Source: Halalkalicoccus subterraneus (GTDB lineage: Archaea > Halobacteriota > Halobacteria > Halobacteriales > Halalkalicoccaceae). Taken from it: a stretch of 64,000 bases of DNA. The notes beneath the pieces are model-generated. The model was not told the DNA's origin, did no database searches, and saw only the letters and a program-made list of their open reading frames with translations. The DNA lies in assembly GCF_003697815.1 (NCBI RefSeq), contig NZ_RDQG01000037.1, positions 50,480-114,479 of the forward strand, given 5' to 3'. Position numbers and translations under genes: made by a program. Position 1 is the first letter of the stretch. Each line of letters starts with the position of its first letter. Below are positions 18,315 through 25,765 of the stretch, one piece after another.

Positions 18315-19543
18315 TACTCGTAGGAACCCATCCGGCGGCGTTCTTGTTCGAGTTCTCGTTCGGCGAGTTCAGCCGCCGGTGCGAGATCGAACTCTTCGAA
18401 CTCGCCGTTCAGCGCACGGTAGTGCTCTGCGATTCGTTCGACTTGCGGGAATGCGGCGGAGTTCAGAAGCCGCGGAATGATATACGTCCGGAACGCTTGT
18501 CCGACCGCGTCAGTCTGGTCGTACTCGTATTCGCCGCCTTCCCGACAGCCGACACCCAAGAAGACAGCCACGTCGCGGTAGTGCATTGGGCCGAAGCGCA
18601 TAATTGACCCTTGCGACGTTGATTCGTGGCCGTGGTTGATCCCCTGGTAGTCCCGCTCGAACAGGCGGAGAATCTCGCTTTCTCCGAGCTCCGTGTGTCC
18701 GGTGACGTGCGTGGTGATCCAGTCCCTGAACAGCTGGCGGCGCTTGTCCTCTTCGTACTCATCCAGCTCGATCATGGCGAACCGGCGAGTGATCGCGTTG
18801 TCGAGTTCGTTCACTGTCCGATCAGACATATTCATTGTGCAGATGATGTTCACCCTCTCATCCAGTTCAATGGTCTCGCCCTCGTCGGTCTCGAAAATGG
18901 TTTGATGAGGGTTCTCGATGGCAGTGTATAGTGGGCCGAAAATCTTCGAGATGTCCGCCCGGGTGATCTCATCGAGAATGACGCCGTACTTGACGTCGAA
19001 GTGTCGCGCACGCTGGACTGCTTCCGAAACGCAGCCGGGCTTCGTTCGATAGCTCAGTGAATCGCCCGTGTAGTCCGGGCTGATGCCACCGATAATGTCT
19101 GACGGCGTCCAAGAAGGGGTCGCGGTGTTGAGGGTGTAACCGATGCCGGTCTCGCGGGCGAGCTGCTTGGCGAAAGTCGTCTTCCCTGTTCCGGTCGGCC
19201 CGTACAGAACGACCGGTTTACCGGCTTCAAGCGCGACCTTCGCGTTTCGTTCGACATCGTTCGGGACAAGTATCTTCTCAGGAGTTTCGTCACCACGGAG
19301 ACTCACAACTCGCTTGAGACGGTCTGACGTCAGCGGAGACTCAAGCACGGCACGCCGAACCTGTCCCAGACCACGCTTGCCGTCGTGGATTACGTCGAGT
19401 TTCTCGTCCTCGATCAAGAACTCAAGTACTTCCTCGTTCTCAGCACTTTGAATTGCCTCGACGACGTCGTCAGTTACCCGGTGAAGAATTCCGATTTCGT
19501 CTTTTGCATCCTCAAGTGTATAGTTGTCCGACGAGTCACTCAT
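18314..19543 (-). CDS. mcrB: McrB-like AAA+ GTPase of a McrBC type IV restriction system
   Basis: 409 aa from ATG 19543. Walker A GPTGTGKT (115-122), Walker B ILDE (189-192), the McrB-specific TMNMSDR segment (236-242, equivalent to MNTADR that sets GTP use) and an RRF arginine pair (253-255). The N-terminal ~90 residues are a small helical domain, not the DUF3578 base-flipping domain of E. coli McrB, so recognition may differ. Start chosen because a TATAAAATCC-type box lies about 27 bases upstream of 19543, giving a leaderless mRNA; an in-frame ATG at 19585 lies upstream of that box. First gene of a two-gene operon with mcrC. Confidence 0.92.
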   Translation of the reverse strand: MSDSSDNYTLEDAKDEIGILHRVTDDVVEAIQSAENEEVLEFLIEDEKLDVIHDGKRGLGQVRRAVLESPLTSDRLKRVVSLRGDETPEKILVPNDVERNAKVALEAGKPVVLYGPTGTGKTTFAKQLARETGIGYTLNTATPSWTPSDIIGGISPDYTGDSLSYRTKPGCVSEAVQRARHFDVKYGVILDEITRADISKIFGPLYTAIENPHQTIFETDEGETIELDERVNIICTMNMSDRTVNELDNAITRRFAMIELDEYEEDKRRQLFRDWITTHVTGHTELGESEILRLFERDYQGINHGHESTSQGSIMRFGPMHYRDVAVFLGVGCREGGEYEYDQTDAVGQAFRTYIIPRLLNSAAFPQVERIAEHYRALNGEFEEFDLAPAAELAERELEQERRRMGSYE

Positions 19544-19562
19544 TATTGGATACAGGTAGTGC

Positions 19563-19577
19563 GGAGTATATAAAATC
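19563..19577 (-). promoter_or_regulatory. TATA box of the mcrBC operon
   Basis: On the minus strand the sequence reads CGGGATTTTATATACTCC; the TTTATATA core is centred about 26 bases before the ATG at 19543. In haloarchaea this spacing places the transcription start at or next to the A of the start codon, so the operon probably has a leaderless transcript. Confidence 0.65.
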
Positions 19578-19813
19578 CCGTTCAAAAAGCCGCATCTGAA
19601 GTGTTAGTCGGAATGATTCTACAAACCAGATATAGGATAAATAACTATAATCTCTGTTCTTTTGGATTAATCACATTCGACATCGATTAAGGATCGATAT
19701 CTAGCCGGTCTTCGACTATACTGATAGGGATCAGCAGATGCGTCCATGTCTTTCTTACTCCGTATTGTATGATCTGCCCTATTTAAACGAACTCGACGAT
19801 ATGTATTCTAATG

Positions 19814-20041
19814 TTATTCATCACAGACTATTTCTTGAAGCTCCTCAAGCAAATCAGGACGATGATTACGAAGAACAGCGATATCTTTTGGTAGTTCTTC
19901 TGTAATTCGCTGGCGAACTCGATAAGCAGATTGATCAACTTGTGTTTGTGTTGGTTCGTCTTCACCAGTGAGATGTCTTCGATCTGTATCTGTCATAACA
20001 GCCCTATATCGTCCCATGGTGGTTGTTGCTAATGCGTGCAT
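19814..20041 (-). CDS. Small conserved haloarchaeal protein, 75 aa
   Basis: MHALATTTMGRYRAVMTDTD... with an acidic helical remainder (YRVRQRITEELPKDIAVLRNH, LLEELQEIV). The pattern resembles small proteins often found on haloarchaeal plasmids and proviruses, but I do not know a function. The start at 20041 fits an AT-rich TATA-like element near 20065-20073, giving a leaderless message; an internal ATG at 19996 would give a 60-residue form. It is divergent from the zinc-protein module at 20217 and may regulate it, judging only from position. Confidence 0.55.
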   Translation of the reverse strand: MHALATTTMGRYRAVMTDTDRRHLTGEDEPTQTQVDQSAYRVRQRITEELPKDIAVLRNHRPDLLEELQEIVCDE

Positions 20042-20152
20042 AACAGTTCAATGCATGCACTATCTACATATTCAACCATCATTCTATCTATGCACTAATG
20101 CAAAGTATTAACAGGCACTACTGCATAGAATCTGTTAGAGGAGCGCGGAATT
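20042..20152. promoter_or_regulatory. Divergent control region with inverted repeats
   Basis: Holds an 8 bp palindrome TGCATGCA (20052-20059), an inverted pair TCTATGCA (20087-20094) and TGCATAGA (20122-20129) separated by 27 bases, and related half-sites TGCACT and GGCACTACTGCA. The repeated TGCA theme between two divergent genes is typical of an operator bound by a dimeric regulator. Which protein binds is not shown. Confidence 0.45.
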
Positions 20153-20215
20153 GCCAATGTGGAAATTGGCCCGGTGTTAGTGCACCGGACCGTGCTTCTC
20201 AAACCCGTGAGAAGC
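20153..20215 (+). promoter_or_regulatory. Three tandem hairpins forming the 5' leader of the zinc-protein operon
   Basis: Three back-to-back perfect stem-loops: GCCAAT/ATTGGC (20153-20170, 6-base loop), CCGGTG/CACCGG (20171-20188, 6-base loop) and GCTTCTCA/TGAGAAGC (20194-20215, 6-base loop). The last stem ends one base before the ATG at 20217. If transcribed, the structure would bury the initiation region, suggesting translational control by a protein or by unfolding. The stems are seen directly; the role is inference. Confidence 0.5.
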
Positions 20216-20216
20216 A

Positions 20217-20426
20217 ATGAGCACTAGCAACTCACCCCCAGAAAACAGTATCGCCTCCGAACAGACAGACGACTGGATCACCGGTCCTCACCGCGAACCC
20301 TCAACGGTCGCCAACGCCACCACCTACTGGCGCTGCGAAGCCTGCGAACGCGAATCCATCCGCGAGCAAGACCTCTACCGCGAGACCTTCCACGCCGAGG
20401 ACTGTGTGGTGGGCGAGCGATGCTAA
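20217..20426 (+). CDS. Small zinc-finger protein, 69 aa
   Basis: After a disordered Ser/Glu-rich N-terminus, residues about 38-69 carry CEACERESIREQD then HAEDC, i.e. a CxxC plus HxxxC zinc-binding set. Its end overlaps the next start (TGCTAA/ATGCTAA) so the two are coupled. Such mini zinc fingers are frequent in haloarchaea and may act in protein or nucleic-acid contacts; no specific role is known to me. It directly follows a three-hairpin leader. Confidence 0.65.
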   Translation: MSTSNSPPENSIASEQTDDWITGPHREPSTVANATTYWRCEACERESIREQDLYRETFHAEDCVVGERC

Positions 20427-21175
20427 CCGAAATCCCCATCGACAGTACCCAACTGTTCGCCGGCGCGCGACTCTCCGAGACCAACCCCGACTGTACGGCC
20501 TGCAACCGACTCCTTAGAGAAGGCGAACAGGTCACGATCTACGCCGCCCGCCAAGAGGACGCCCCCACGTTCGCGATCGAACGCATCTACTGTCGCAACT
20601 GCACGCCCGAGGAACTCACCAGTCCAACGCTGGGCCTGAGCGAACACCTCCTCCAAACACAGCTCACCCGAACGCTCGACGTTCGTACCCAGAGTGAGTT
20701 CCAAACACTCGACGAAATCACGACGCTCGATGCAAGCGCCCCGAGCCAAGGCAGTGCTGAAGCCCACAACGAAGACCCTCCAACAGCGCTCCTGCGGGAC
20801 ACCCACATCCAGAACCCCGCCAGTGCCGTCTATCACATCGACGACAGGGAGGGCCAGCCACTGTGCAACTGCAACAGTGACGCCCAGTACACGCCCGTGC
20901 CACTCGCGGAAGCCGAGGCGAGTACGGCCCGCAAGTGCGAGAACTGCCAGATTGTCCGCCAGGGCGAACAGGCAACCCAGCCCTGTCCCCACTGCAGTGC
21001 CCAGATCGGGATGAGCGCGTGGCCCCAACACGTCCGGGCATGTACGGGTGATCCGACCGACGCCGCCAAGGAGACCGATCCAGACGGCGACCCGGCGATC
21101 ACCCAGACCCAGCGCACCACGAGCCCGGCCACACGCACGGACGCTCGTACACCGCTCCACCAGCGCCAGGAGTAA
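20420..21175 (+). CDS. Multi-CxxC zinc protein, module copy A, 251 aa
   Basis: Begins MLTEIPIDSTQLFAGARLS and contains CTACNR, CRNCTP, CNCNS, CENCQ and a final CPHC...HVRAC finger (C2HC type), so at least two or three zinc sites. The stretch SPTLGLSEHLLQTQLTR and YHIDDREGQPLCNC are shared with the protein at 32394 (SPTLGYSEHLLATRLTT, YHIERKDEQRTPLCNC), proving paralogy. C-terminal ~45 residues are low complexity. Function unknown; nucleic-acid or protein binding is likely from the zinc ribbons. Part of an operon 20217-22054 with a small leader-like gene and a winged-helix gene. Confidence 0.75.
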   Translation: MLTEIPIDSTQLFAGARLSETNPDCTACNRLLREGEQVTIYAARQEDAPTFAIERIYCRNCTPEELTSPTLGLSEHLLQTQLTRTLDVRTQSEFQTLDEITTLDASAPSQGSAEAHNEDPPTALLRDTHIQNPASAVYHIDDREGQPLCNCNSDAQYTPVPLAEAEASTARKCENCQIVRQGEQATQPCPHCSAQIGMSAWPQHVRACTGDPTDAAKETDPDGDPAITQTQRTTSPATRTDARTPLHQRQE

Positions 21176-21186
21176 CCCGCGCCACA

Positions 21187-21357
21187 ATGGGCGGGCTCTC
21201 GCACAGCGCCAGCGACACACGCCTACCGAGAGCCTCGCCTATAGCACCCCGAGTCCTGCGTGGAGTCACCCCGCTGAGCCACGCCGTCGAATCGCTTGCC
21301 AGCCATGAGACGGGCTCGATTGTCTCATTTGTAACACACCACATTTCCGATGAATGA
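21187..21357 (+). CDS. Short conserved leader-like gene, 56 aa
   Basis: A small open frame between the zinc protein and the winged-helix gene, overlapping the latter's ATG by 8 bases. Its N-terminus MGGLSHSASDTRLPRAS matches the N-terminus of the winged-helix protein at 33072 (MSGHSHSVSARRRPSGS) in the same relative position of the paralogous module. In copy B this peptide is fused to the winged-helix protein, here it is separate. Conservation across the two copies supports coding, although the rest of the peptide is of odd composition (many Ser, His, Val) and could be decaying. Confidence 0.45.
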   Translation: MGGLSHSASDTRLPRASPIAPRVLRGVTPLSHAVESLASHETGSIVSFVTHHISDE

Positions 21358-22054
21358 AACCACCACACCTACCGAGAGTACCGCTACTGACCAGTCGACG
21401 ACTGAGGAACTAACCCTCGAGGCCGTCTACGAGCAGCTCGAAACGCTCACCGGCCGCGTCGAGGAACTTGAGGCCGAAGTCGAACGCAAGGACGAGCGCA
21501 TCGAGGAACTCGAAGCAGAGCTCACCGAGTACAAGCGCTTTGCCGGCTCGGAGTTCGCGGACGTTCGCGGACGGATCACCGACGTCGAAGAACAGGCCGA
21601 AGAGCTCGAAACGACACTCCAGGAGACGCCCACAGCGACCACCACCGTTGACGCCGAGGAGAACGGCTCCCAGACCACGACCACGGAGACGCCGTTAGAG
21701 CGGATCTGTACGCTCCCCGAGCACGTCGCTGATCGCGAGCTGACGACCAACCAGGAACGTGCTCGGTTCATTGCTCGCGACGTGCGTGACTACGCCGAGA
21801 AAGCGCCTGCTGGACTCGTGCTTGATAGCCAGACAATCAAGAAGGTTCTTACCGCGTCTGAAGGCTCGAACCCACACACCCAGACTGTGGCCCGCGTTAT
21901 GGACTTCCTCGCAAAGCTCGGCAAAGACGAGGTCGAACAGACGAAACGGCGTGGCAAGAAGCTCGTTGTCGTCGACGAGGAGGCAGCCGACCGCTATCAC
22001 GATCGTTGTGATCGGGATATTGAGCAAGCCCCCGTAGGAGGCGTGATGTCCTAA
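21350..22054 (+). CDS. Coiled-coil winged-helix protein, module copy A, 234 aa
   Basis: N-terminal acidic Thr/Ser-rich tail, then a coiled coil (about 25-90) of VEELEAEVERKDERIEELEAE type, a linker, and a C-terminal winged-helix-like region (about 125-220): RFIARDVRDYAEKAP, DSQTIKKVL, TVARVMDFLAKLG, then a basic wing KRRGKKLVVVD. DNA binding as a dimer is likely. A damaged copy of its 3' half lies at 36940-37226. This family recurs on haloarchaeal plasmids; function (partition, replication control or transcription) is not known to me. Last gene of the module operon, followed by a conserved palindrome block. Confidence 0.75.
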   Translation: MNETTTPTESTATDQSTTEELTLEAVYEQLETLTGRVEELEAEVERKDERIEELEAELTEYKRFAGSEFADVRGRITDVEEQAEELETTLQETPTATTTVDAEENGSQTTTTETPLERICTLPEHVADRELTTNQERARFIARDVRDYAEKAPAGLVLDSQTIKKVLTASEGSNPHTQTVARVMDFLAKLGKDEVEQTKRRGKKLVVVDEEAADRYHDRCDRDIEQAPVGGVMS

Positions 22055-22148
22055 CAACGGGACAATACGAAGGAGCATAGCTGCCGACAACTACCCCGGG
22101 CACGCCCTCCGTTCCTAGTTACAACTCCGAACAGCCCTACCTTGGTGT

Positions 22149-22222
22149 AGTAGTAGTGGAGGGAGTAGAAACGATTTTGCTAGTTCTACCTTCGGAACCA
22201 TATCACACCACGGTGTGATTAG
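22149..22222. repeat. Conserved block with 18 bp palindrome, copy 1
   Basis: About 70 bases (TAGTAGTGG...AAACGATTTTG...GGTTCTA-like...) ending in the palindrome ATCACACCACGGTGTGAT at 22202-22219. The same block and identical palindrome occur at 37322-37393 downstream of the decayed gene copy. Identity of a non-coding stretch where the adjacent gene has decayed suggests a binding site under selection, or recent duplication. Possible iteron, centromere-like or operator site. Confidence 0.6.
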
Positions 22223-22232
22223 TCAGACAACG

Positions 22233-22276
22233 CCTTGTGCAACACAACCTCTTCTCAACAAGATGTGTTGCACAAG
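22233..22276. repeat. Dispersed inverted repeat IR-TGCA, copy 1
   Basis: Left arm CCTTGTGCAACAC (22233-22245) and right arm GTGTTGCACAAG (22265-22276), total 44 bases with a 19-base centre. One of four copies in the window with conserved arms and unrelated centres. Confidence 0.75.
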
Positions 22277-22505
22277 TCTCAGCGTCTGAAGCACTTTCGG
22301 CATACGATATACCCGCCTGATCATCGGTTCCACAATTACGAATCGGGCTCAAAGCGATTCGCGGCTCTGTTGAGACCCTCTACAGATGAACTGAGAACAA
22401 CCCAGCGCTCCATACAGAGGATTCAGGTATCATTTGTAAAACAAATACTATATTTAGAGAGATGATTCGCCTATCATAATCGTGTTCATATTAGTTCTGG
22501 AGTAT
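22277..22505. other. Non-coding stretch before amine oxidase gene end
   Basis: About 230 bases without a credible gene. A GGCTCTGTTGAGACCCTC string near 22362 recalls ends of some insertion sequences but has no partner here. The rest is AT-rich and should hold the terminator of the amine oxidase gene. Confidence 0.3.
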
Positions 22506-24488
22506 TCAGTCATCATCTGCACTTGCCGATTCTGATCCACAAGCATCGGGTTCTGGTGGAACGTGGATCGATGGATTCTCATCAAAGAATCCTTCGGGAG
22601 CGATCTCGAAGCTGGCGATCTCTACCGGTAGGACAGGCCAATCTTCGGGCCGTGTGCGGTGATTGACCCCTAGTGTGTACCAGGCGACGAGATCCTCTTG
22701 TTCGATATTGCGATCCGCCTTCGTCCATTCTCGCAGACCGTGAGGATTATCGTTTTGATTCGGGTAGTCCCCATCCGCGAACATCTCATCTTCATTGTAG
22801 GGAGTCACCCAGAAATTGTTCTCGAGAAAGCCAGCGCGTCTTTGGGCGGGTGATCCTGACTGCATCGGTGAGGCGACGTTGGTGGCCGGATGGAGTGTGT
22901 ATCCGGTATTATAGCCATACGAGTTCGTCTCATTTGGATTGACGATCTTCCAATATCGATCCCGCAATGGATCGATATCCATCCGTGCTTCCTGCTCGGT
23001 TTCCAGCAATGTTTCGTCAGCATACCAGCCTTGGCCTCCCGTATTGTCCGATTCTTCGTGGGTCCAAGCAATGTCGTCGACGGGCTCATTATGGATTTCG
23101 AATGCTGAATTCGTTTCACCGTCGACGTCGAAATCAAGCCGGAAATTGAAGTGATGTTGGTGGATCGAAGTCTTGACCTGCGGGGCAACCACCTCATAGA
23201 ATCCATCTGTGTCATCCGCCGTCGTTCCTTGGGGCACGACTCCATTCGAGTCGATCCCAGTGAGGCGCATTTCGGCTTCTATACGCCCATCTTGATAGAA
23301 GTACCAGTAGAACGCGTAGTCGTAGTTATAGACAGTAGCGATTTGTGAGACAACAAGTCGCCGCCGCCGGCGCACTTCTGTCTGGTCTTCTTGACGCCAC
23401 TCCGTATGCTTCCACAGCAACCCATCATCTTCTTCGTGCATGCAGATCGCGTTGGGAATCTCTAAGACATTCCCGTCCCGATCGTTCGTAACTGCATCGA
23501 AGTAATACATCTCACCTAGACAATCACAACCCTCGGTGAGCGAGTTCACCATTCGGCCGACATTGAACTCACTGATGTCAAAGGCGTTTTTCCAGTTGTG
23601 GTTGGGATCAACATCGCCATACGGAACCGCCATGGCCGATGTAGACGCACGATGGAGGATTTTTCGAGTATCCCCGTTGTCATCGAACCTGATGTTGTGC
23701 AGGACAAGCCCTTCACGATCAGTCCAGCCGACACGGAATTTCCATCCTTGCCACTCGACTTCTCGGCCGTCAACTTCCCAGCTTGTTCCCTCCGGTTGAA
23801 TCACATCGAGGTGCTCCCGATCGTCTCGTGTGTCGATTAAGTCTGGTTTGTAGTTTGCGTCCTCGGGCGGCAGCGGGCTGTCCTCGTCGACCACACCATT
23901 GTCGACGACTTCTACGACTTCCATTTCATCAAGGTCAACGAAGGCGTGGACTCCTTCAATAGGTCGTGCGTACGCGTTATCCTCTTTACTTTCAGCGATC
24001 CAAGAGAGGCCACGTGCAAGGCGTCGGCCTTCAAGCCCGTCAGGAACGAATTCACTGCTGTTGATCGGCCACGGATCAACGATTGCAAGATCGAAGTTTT
24101 CAACGCCACGTTTTTTCGCCGCTTCTTGCCACTCTTCGCTTTGTCTAACCGCCTCTTCAGCTTCGAAGATGTCTTCACCAGGAATATGCGGCTGAGCATC
24201 TGGGAGACGTTCCCAAGACGTTACTTCACCGTCAGGGAGTGAAACGGTTGCTTCATACGTTGTCTTTTCCTGAAAATCCCGAAGTACGACTAAAACGTCC
24301 CTATCGACTGAACCACCATCCCAGGTTTCAACTTCTTCTTTCGAAGGCTCGACCGGTTGGTAGCTATAGAATCCGAAGGTACTACCGATCTTTTGGCTTT
24401 CTTGGAGAATTTCGGTCGTGGAGTTGATCTCTGCTTCGGTCAGTGGGTCCAGTGGATGCTCGACCGTGGGAGTTTCTACTTGTGCCAT
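22506..24488 (-). CDS. Copper-containing primary-amine oxidase (TPQ cofactor)
   Basis: 660 aa, the usual length. Catalytic signature NYDY with the Tyr that becomes topaquinone at about residue 389; general-base Asp in FDISEF at about 304; copper ligands HQH at 443/445 and the His of GVNHRTRPEDWP at about 610. The enzyme oxidises primary amines to aldehydes with release of ammonia and hydrogen peroxide. No Tat or Sec signal is seen, so it is probably cytoplasmic like other haloarchaeal and arthrobacterial enzymes. It stands beside a C45 hydrolase and a deacetylase-like gene, which could feed it amines. Substrate (tyramine, phenylethylamine, histamine, polyamines) cannot be told from sequence. 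Confidence 0.95.
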   Translation of the reverse strand: MAQVETPTVEHPLDPLTEAEINSTTEILQESQKIGSTFGFYSYQPVEPSKEEVETWDGGSVDRDVLVVLRDFQEKTTYEATVSLPDGEVTSWERLPDAQPHIPGEDIFEAEEAVRQSEEWQEAAKKRGVENFDLAIVDPWPINSSEFVPDGLEGRRLARGLSWIAESKEDNAYARPIEGVHAFVDLDEMEVVEVVDNGVVDEDSPLPPEDANYKPDLIDTRDDREHLDVIQPEGTSWEVDGREVEWQGWKFRVGWTDREGLVLHNIRFDDNGDTRKILHRASTSAMAVPYGDVDPNHNWKNAFDISEFNVGRMVNSLTEGCDCLGEMYYFDAVTNDRDGNVLEIPNAICMHEEDDGLLWKHTEWRQEDQTEVRRRRRLVVSQIATVYNYDYAFYWYFYQDGRIEAEMRLTGIDSNGVVPQGTTADDTDGFYEVVAPQVKTSIHQHHFNFRLDFDVDGETNSAFEIHNEPVDDIAWTHEESDNTGGQGWYADETLLETEQEARMDIDPLRDRYWKIVNPNETNSYGYNTGYTLHPATNVASPMQSGSPAQRRAGFLENNFWVTPYNEDEMFADGDYPNQNDNPHGLREWTKADRNIEQEDLVAWYTLGVNHRTRPEDWPVLPVEIASFEIAPEGFFDENPSIHVPPEPDACGSESASADDD

Positions 24489-24801
24489 AAGCCATCGTGT
24501 AACACAATGTCATAGAGGATTGTTAAATTTTTGCCGTGATAGGAGCGCAGAATGAACGAGATCAGTATCTCCAGATATAAAAATTATTTTATATATACAA
24601 GACAATGAGTGGAGATGCAAGCGAATCTTGGGCACATCGGTTGCTTTTCTTCGCCATGGTCGTGTTCGAGTGTTCAGTGCTTGGGGGTTCAGCTTTGGAA
24701 TATCACTGTTCGTGATTTTCGATATGATTCCTATTAAAGAGTTCAAGAGTCACCCAAACAGTTATCGATGTGGGCATTCTCATGGGTGAGAGTATCAAGC
24801 A
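24489..24801. other. AT-rich intergenic region
   Basis: About 310 bases, very AT-rich between 24510 and 24610, containing the promoter of the amine oxidase gene (AT-rich runs such as TTTATATATAC near 24590). No convincing gene. Confidence 0.4.
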
Positions 24802-24894
24802 ATGTCAGAGTTTGAAGGAGTATTAGACAGAGCCGAGTCTCATGAGATCGAGGGGATATTAGCGGATCGAGCTGGGATCAAGAATATCGATTGA
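24802..24894 (+). CDS. Possible small protein or gene fragment, 30 aa
   Basis: MSEFEGVLDRAESHEIEGIL... has acidic haloarchaeal codon and residue use and a clean ATG and stop. It may be a true microprotein or the surviving N-terminus of a lost gene; no homologue is recognised. A tRNA or RNA feature is not seen here. Confidence 0.25.
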   Translation: MSEFEGVLDRAESHEIEGILADRAGIKNID

Positions 24895-24991
24895 TCGGCA
24901 TAATTATGATATAGAGCGAGTTCACGGAGAGAACGGGGCGCTCCCATAGCTTATAACCGGCATTGTCGCTCGAAATCATCGTACTAATCTC

Positions 24992-25606
24992 ATGCTTGCT
25001 ATTGTCTGGATGAGCAATATTGGACTTCTGGGTGAGTGGCTACGATGGCTATGGATAGTGGTGTACGCAGTCGTTACGGTCGTTCACCTATCGCACGCGA
25101 TTGATACTGATTGCCGGCAGGTGTGGCATTCCAATCACGTTGTAATGGCTGTCGGGATGGGATACATGTTTCTCCCTACACGCCTGAAGGCGGTGTCTGA
25201 TGAGATGTGGCAGATAGCATTCATTATGATCGCAGCAACCATCGTTGTGTGGGTACTGCATTTGTGGGCCACTCACCGGATGATTGACTTCCTCTGGATG
25301 GTCTCACTATTCGATGTATTGGCAATGATCTATATGTTCGCGTTTCCAGAGGCAGCGATTGCGCCGCTCACTTACCTCCTCGTTGTTTATTTCATCTTAG
25401 AAACAATAGTATGGATGGGCGGAGTGTTTGAGTACACTGGACAATGGGGTAGATTGCTACCGGTAGTAATCCGTTCTCGCTTGTACTCCCGACTTATTTT
25501 CCACGAACCGCTGGTTGGTGGTAGCTCAGGCAGAGAGCGTATGACACTCAGTGCGATGGCAGCCGGGATGGCATATATGTTCATTATCATGCAGAGTGGC
25601 ATGTAA
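24992..25606 (+). CDS. Polytopic membrane protein with Met/His motifs, DUF5134-like layout
   Basis: 204 aa with about six or seven transmembrane segments. Segments 3 and last carry Met/His-rich motifs (HSNHVVMAVGMGYMF around 47-61, and LSAMAAGMAYMFIIMQSGM at the C-terminus), plus VHLSHAID near 33. The layout, with H...M..GM motifs in helices, resembles actinobacterial DUF5134 membrane proteins, but I cannot confirm the family. Met/His in membranes often binds copper, and the neighbour is a copper enzyme, so a role in copper handling is a reasonable guess. Single gene with its own promoter region, divergent from the amine oxidase gene. Confidence 0.7.
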   Translation: MLAIVWMSNIGLLGEWLRWLWIVVYAVVTVVHLSHAIDTDCRQVWHSNHVVMAVGMGYMFLPTRLKAVSDEMWQIAFIMIAATIVVWVLHLWATHRMIDFLWMVSLFDVLAMIYMFAFPEAAIAPLTYLLVVYFILETIVWMGGVFEYTGQWGRLLPVVIRSRLYSRLIFHEPLVGGSSGRERMTLSAMAAGMAYMFIIMQSGM

Positions 25607-25765
25607 TAGGGCTCAGATACTTAGCTAGGAATCTGTCCATCACGGCCTCTGCGGTAGTGTCGTCGGTACGGATGTCGCTAGAGAGGATCCCAATCTGCCG
25701 TTTATTATCATCGCTATCCTCATGGAACTACTATCCGTTTCGGAGTAGTAATGAGAAACGAGTAC

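Noticed and set aside
20423-21220. Minus-strand frame of 265 codons over the zinc protein
   Set aside because: Zinc motifs and paralogy support the plus strand.
22355-22385. IS-like terminal string GGCTCTGTTGAGACCCTC
   Set aside because: Single copy, no partner inverted repeat, target duplication or transposase fragment found.
24510-24746. Minus-strand frame of 78 codons
   Set aside because: AT-rich, hydrophobic-basic peptide unlike haloarchaeal proteins, in a likely promoter.
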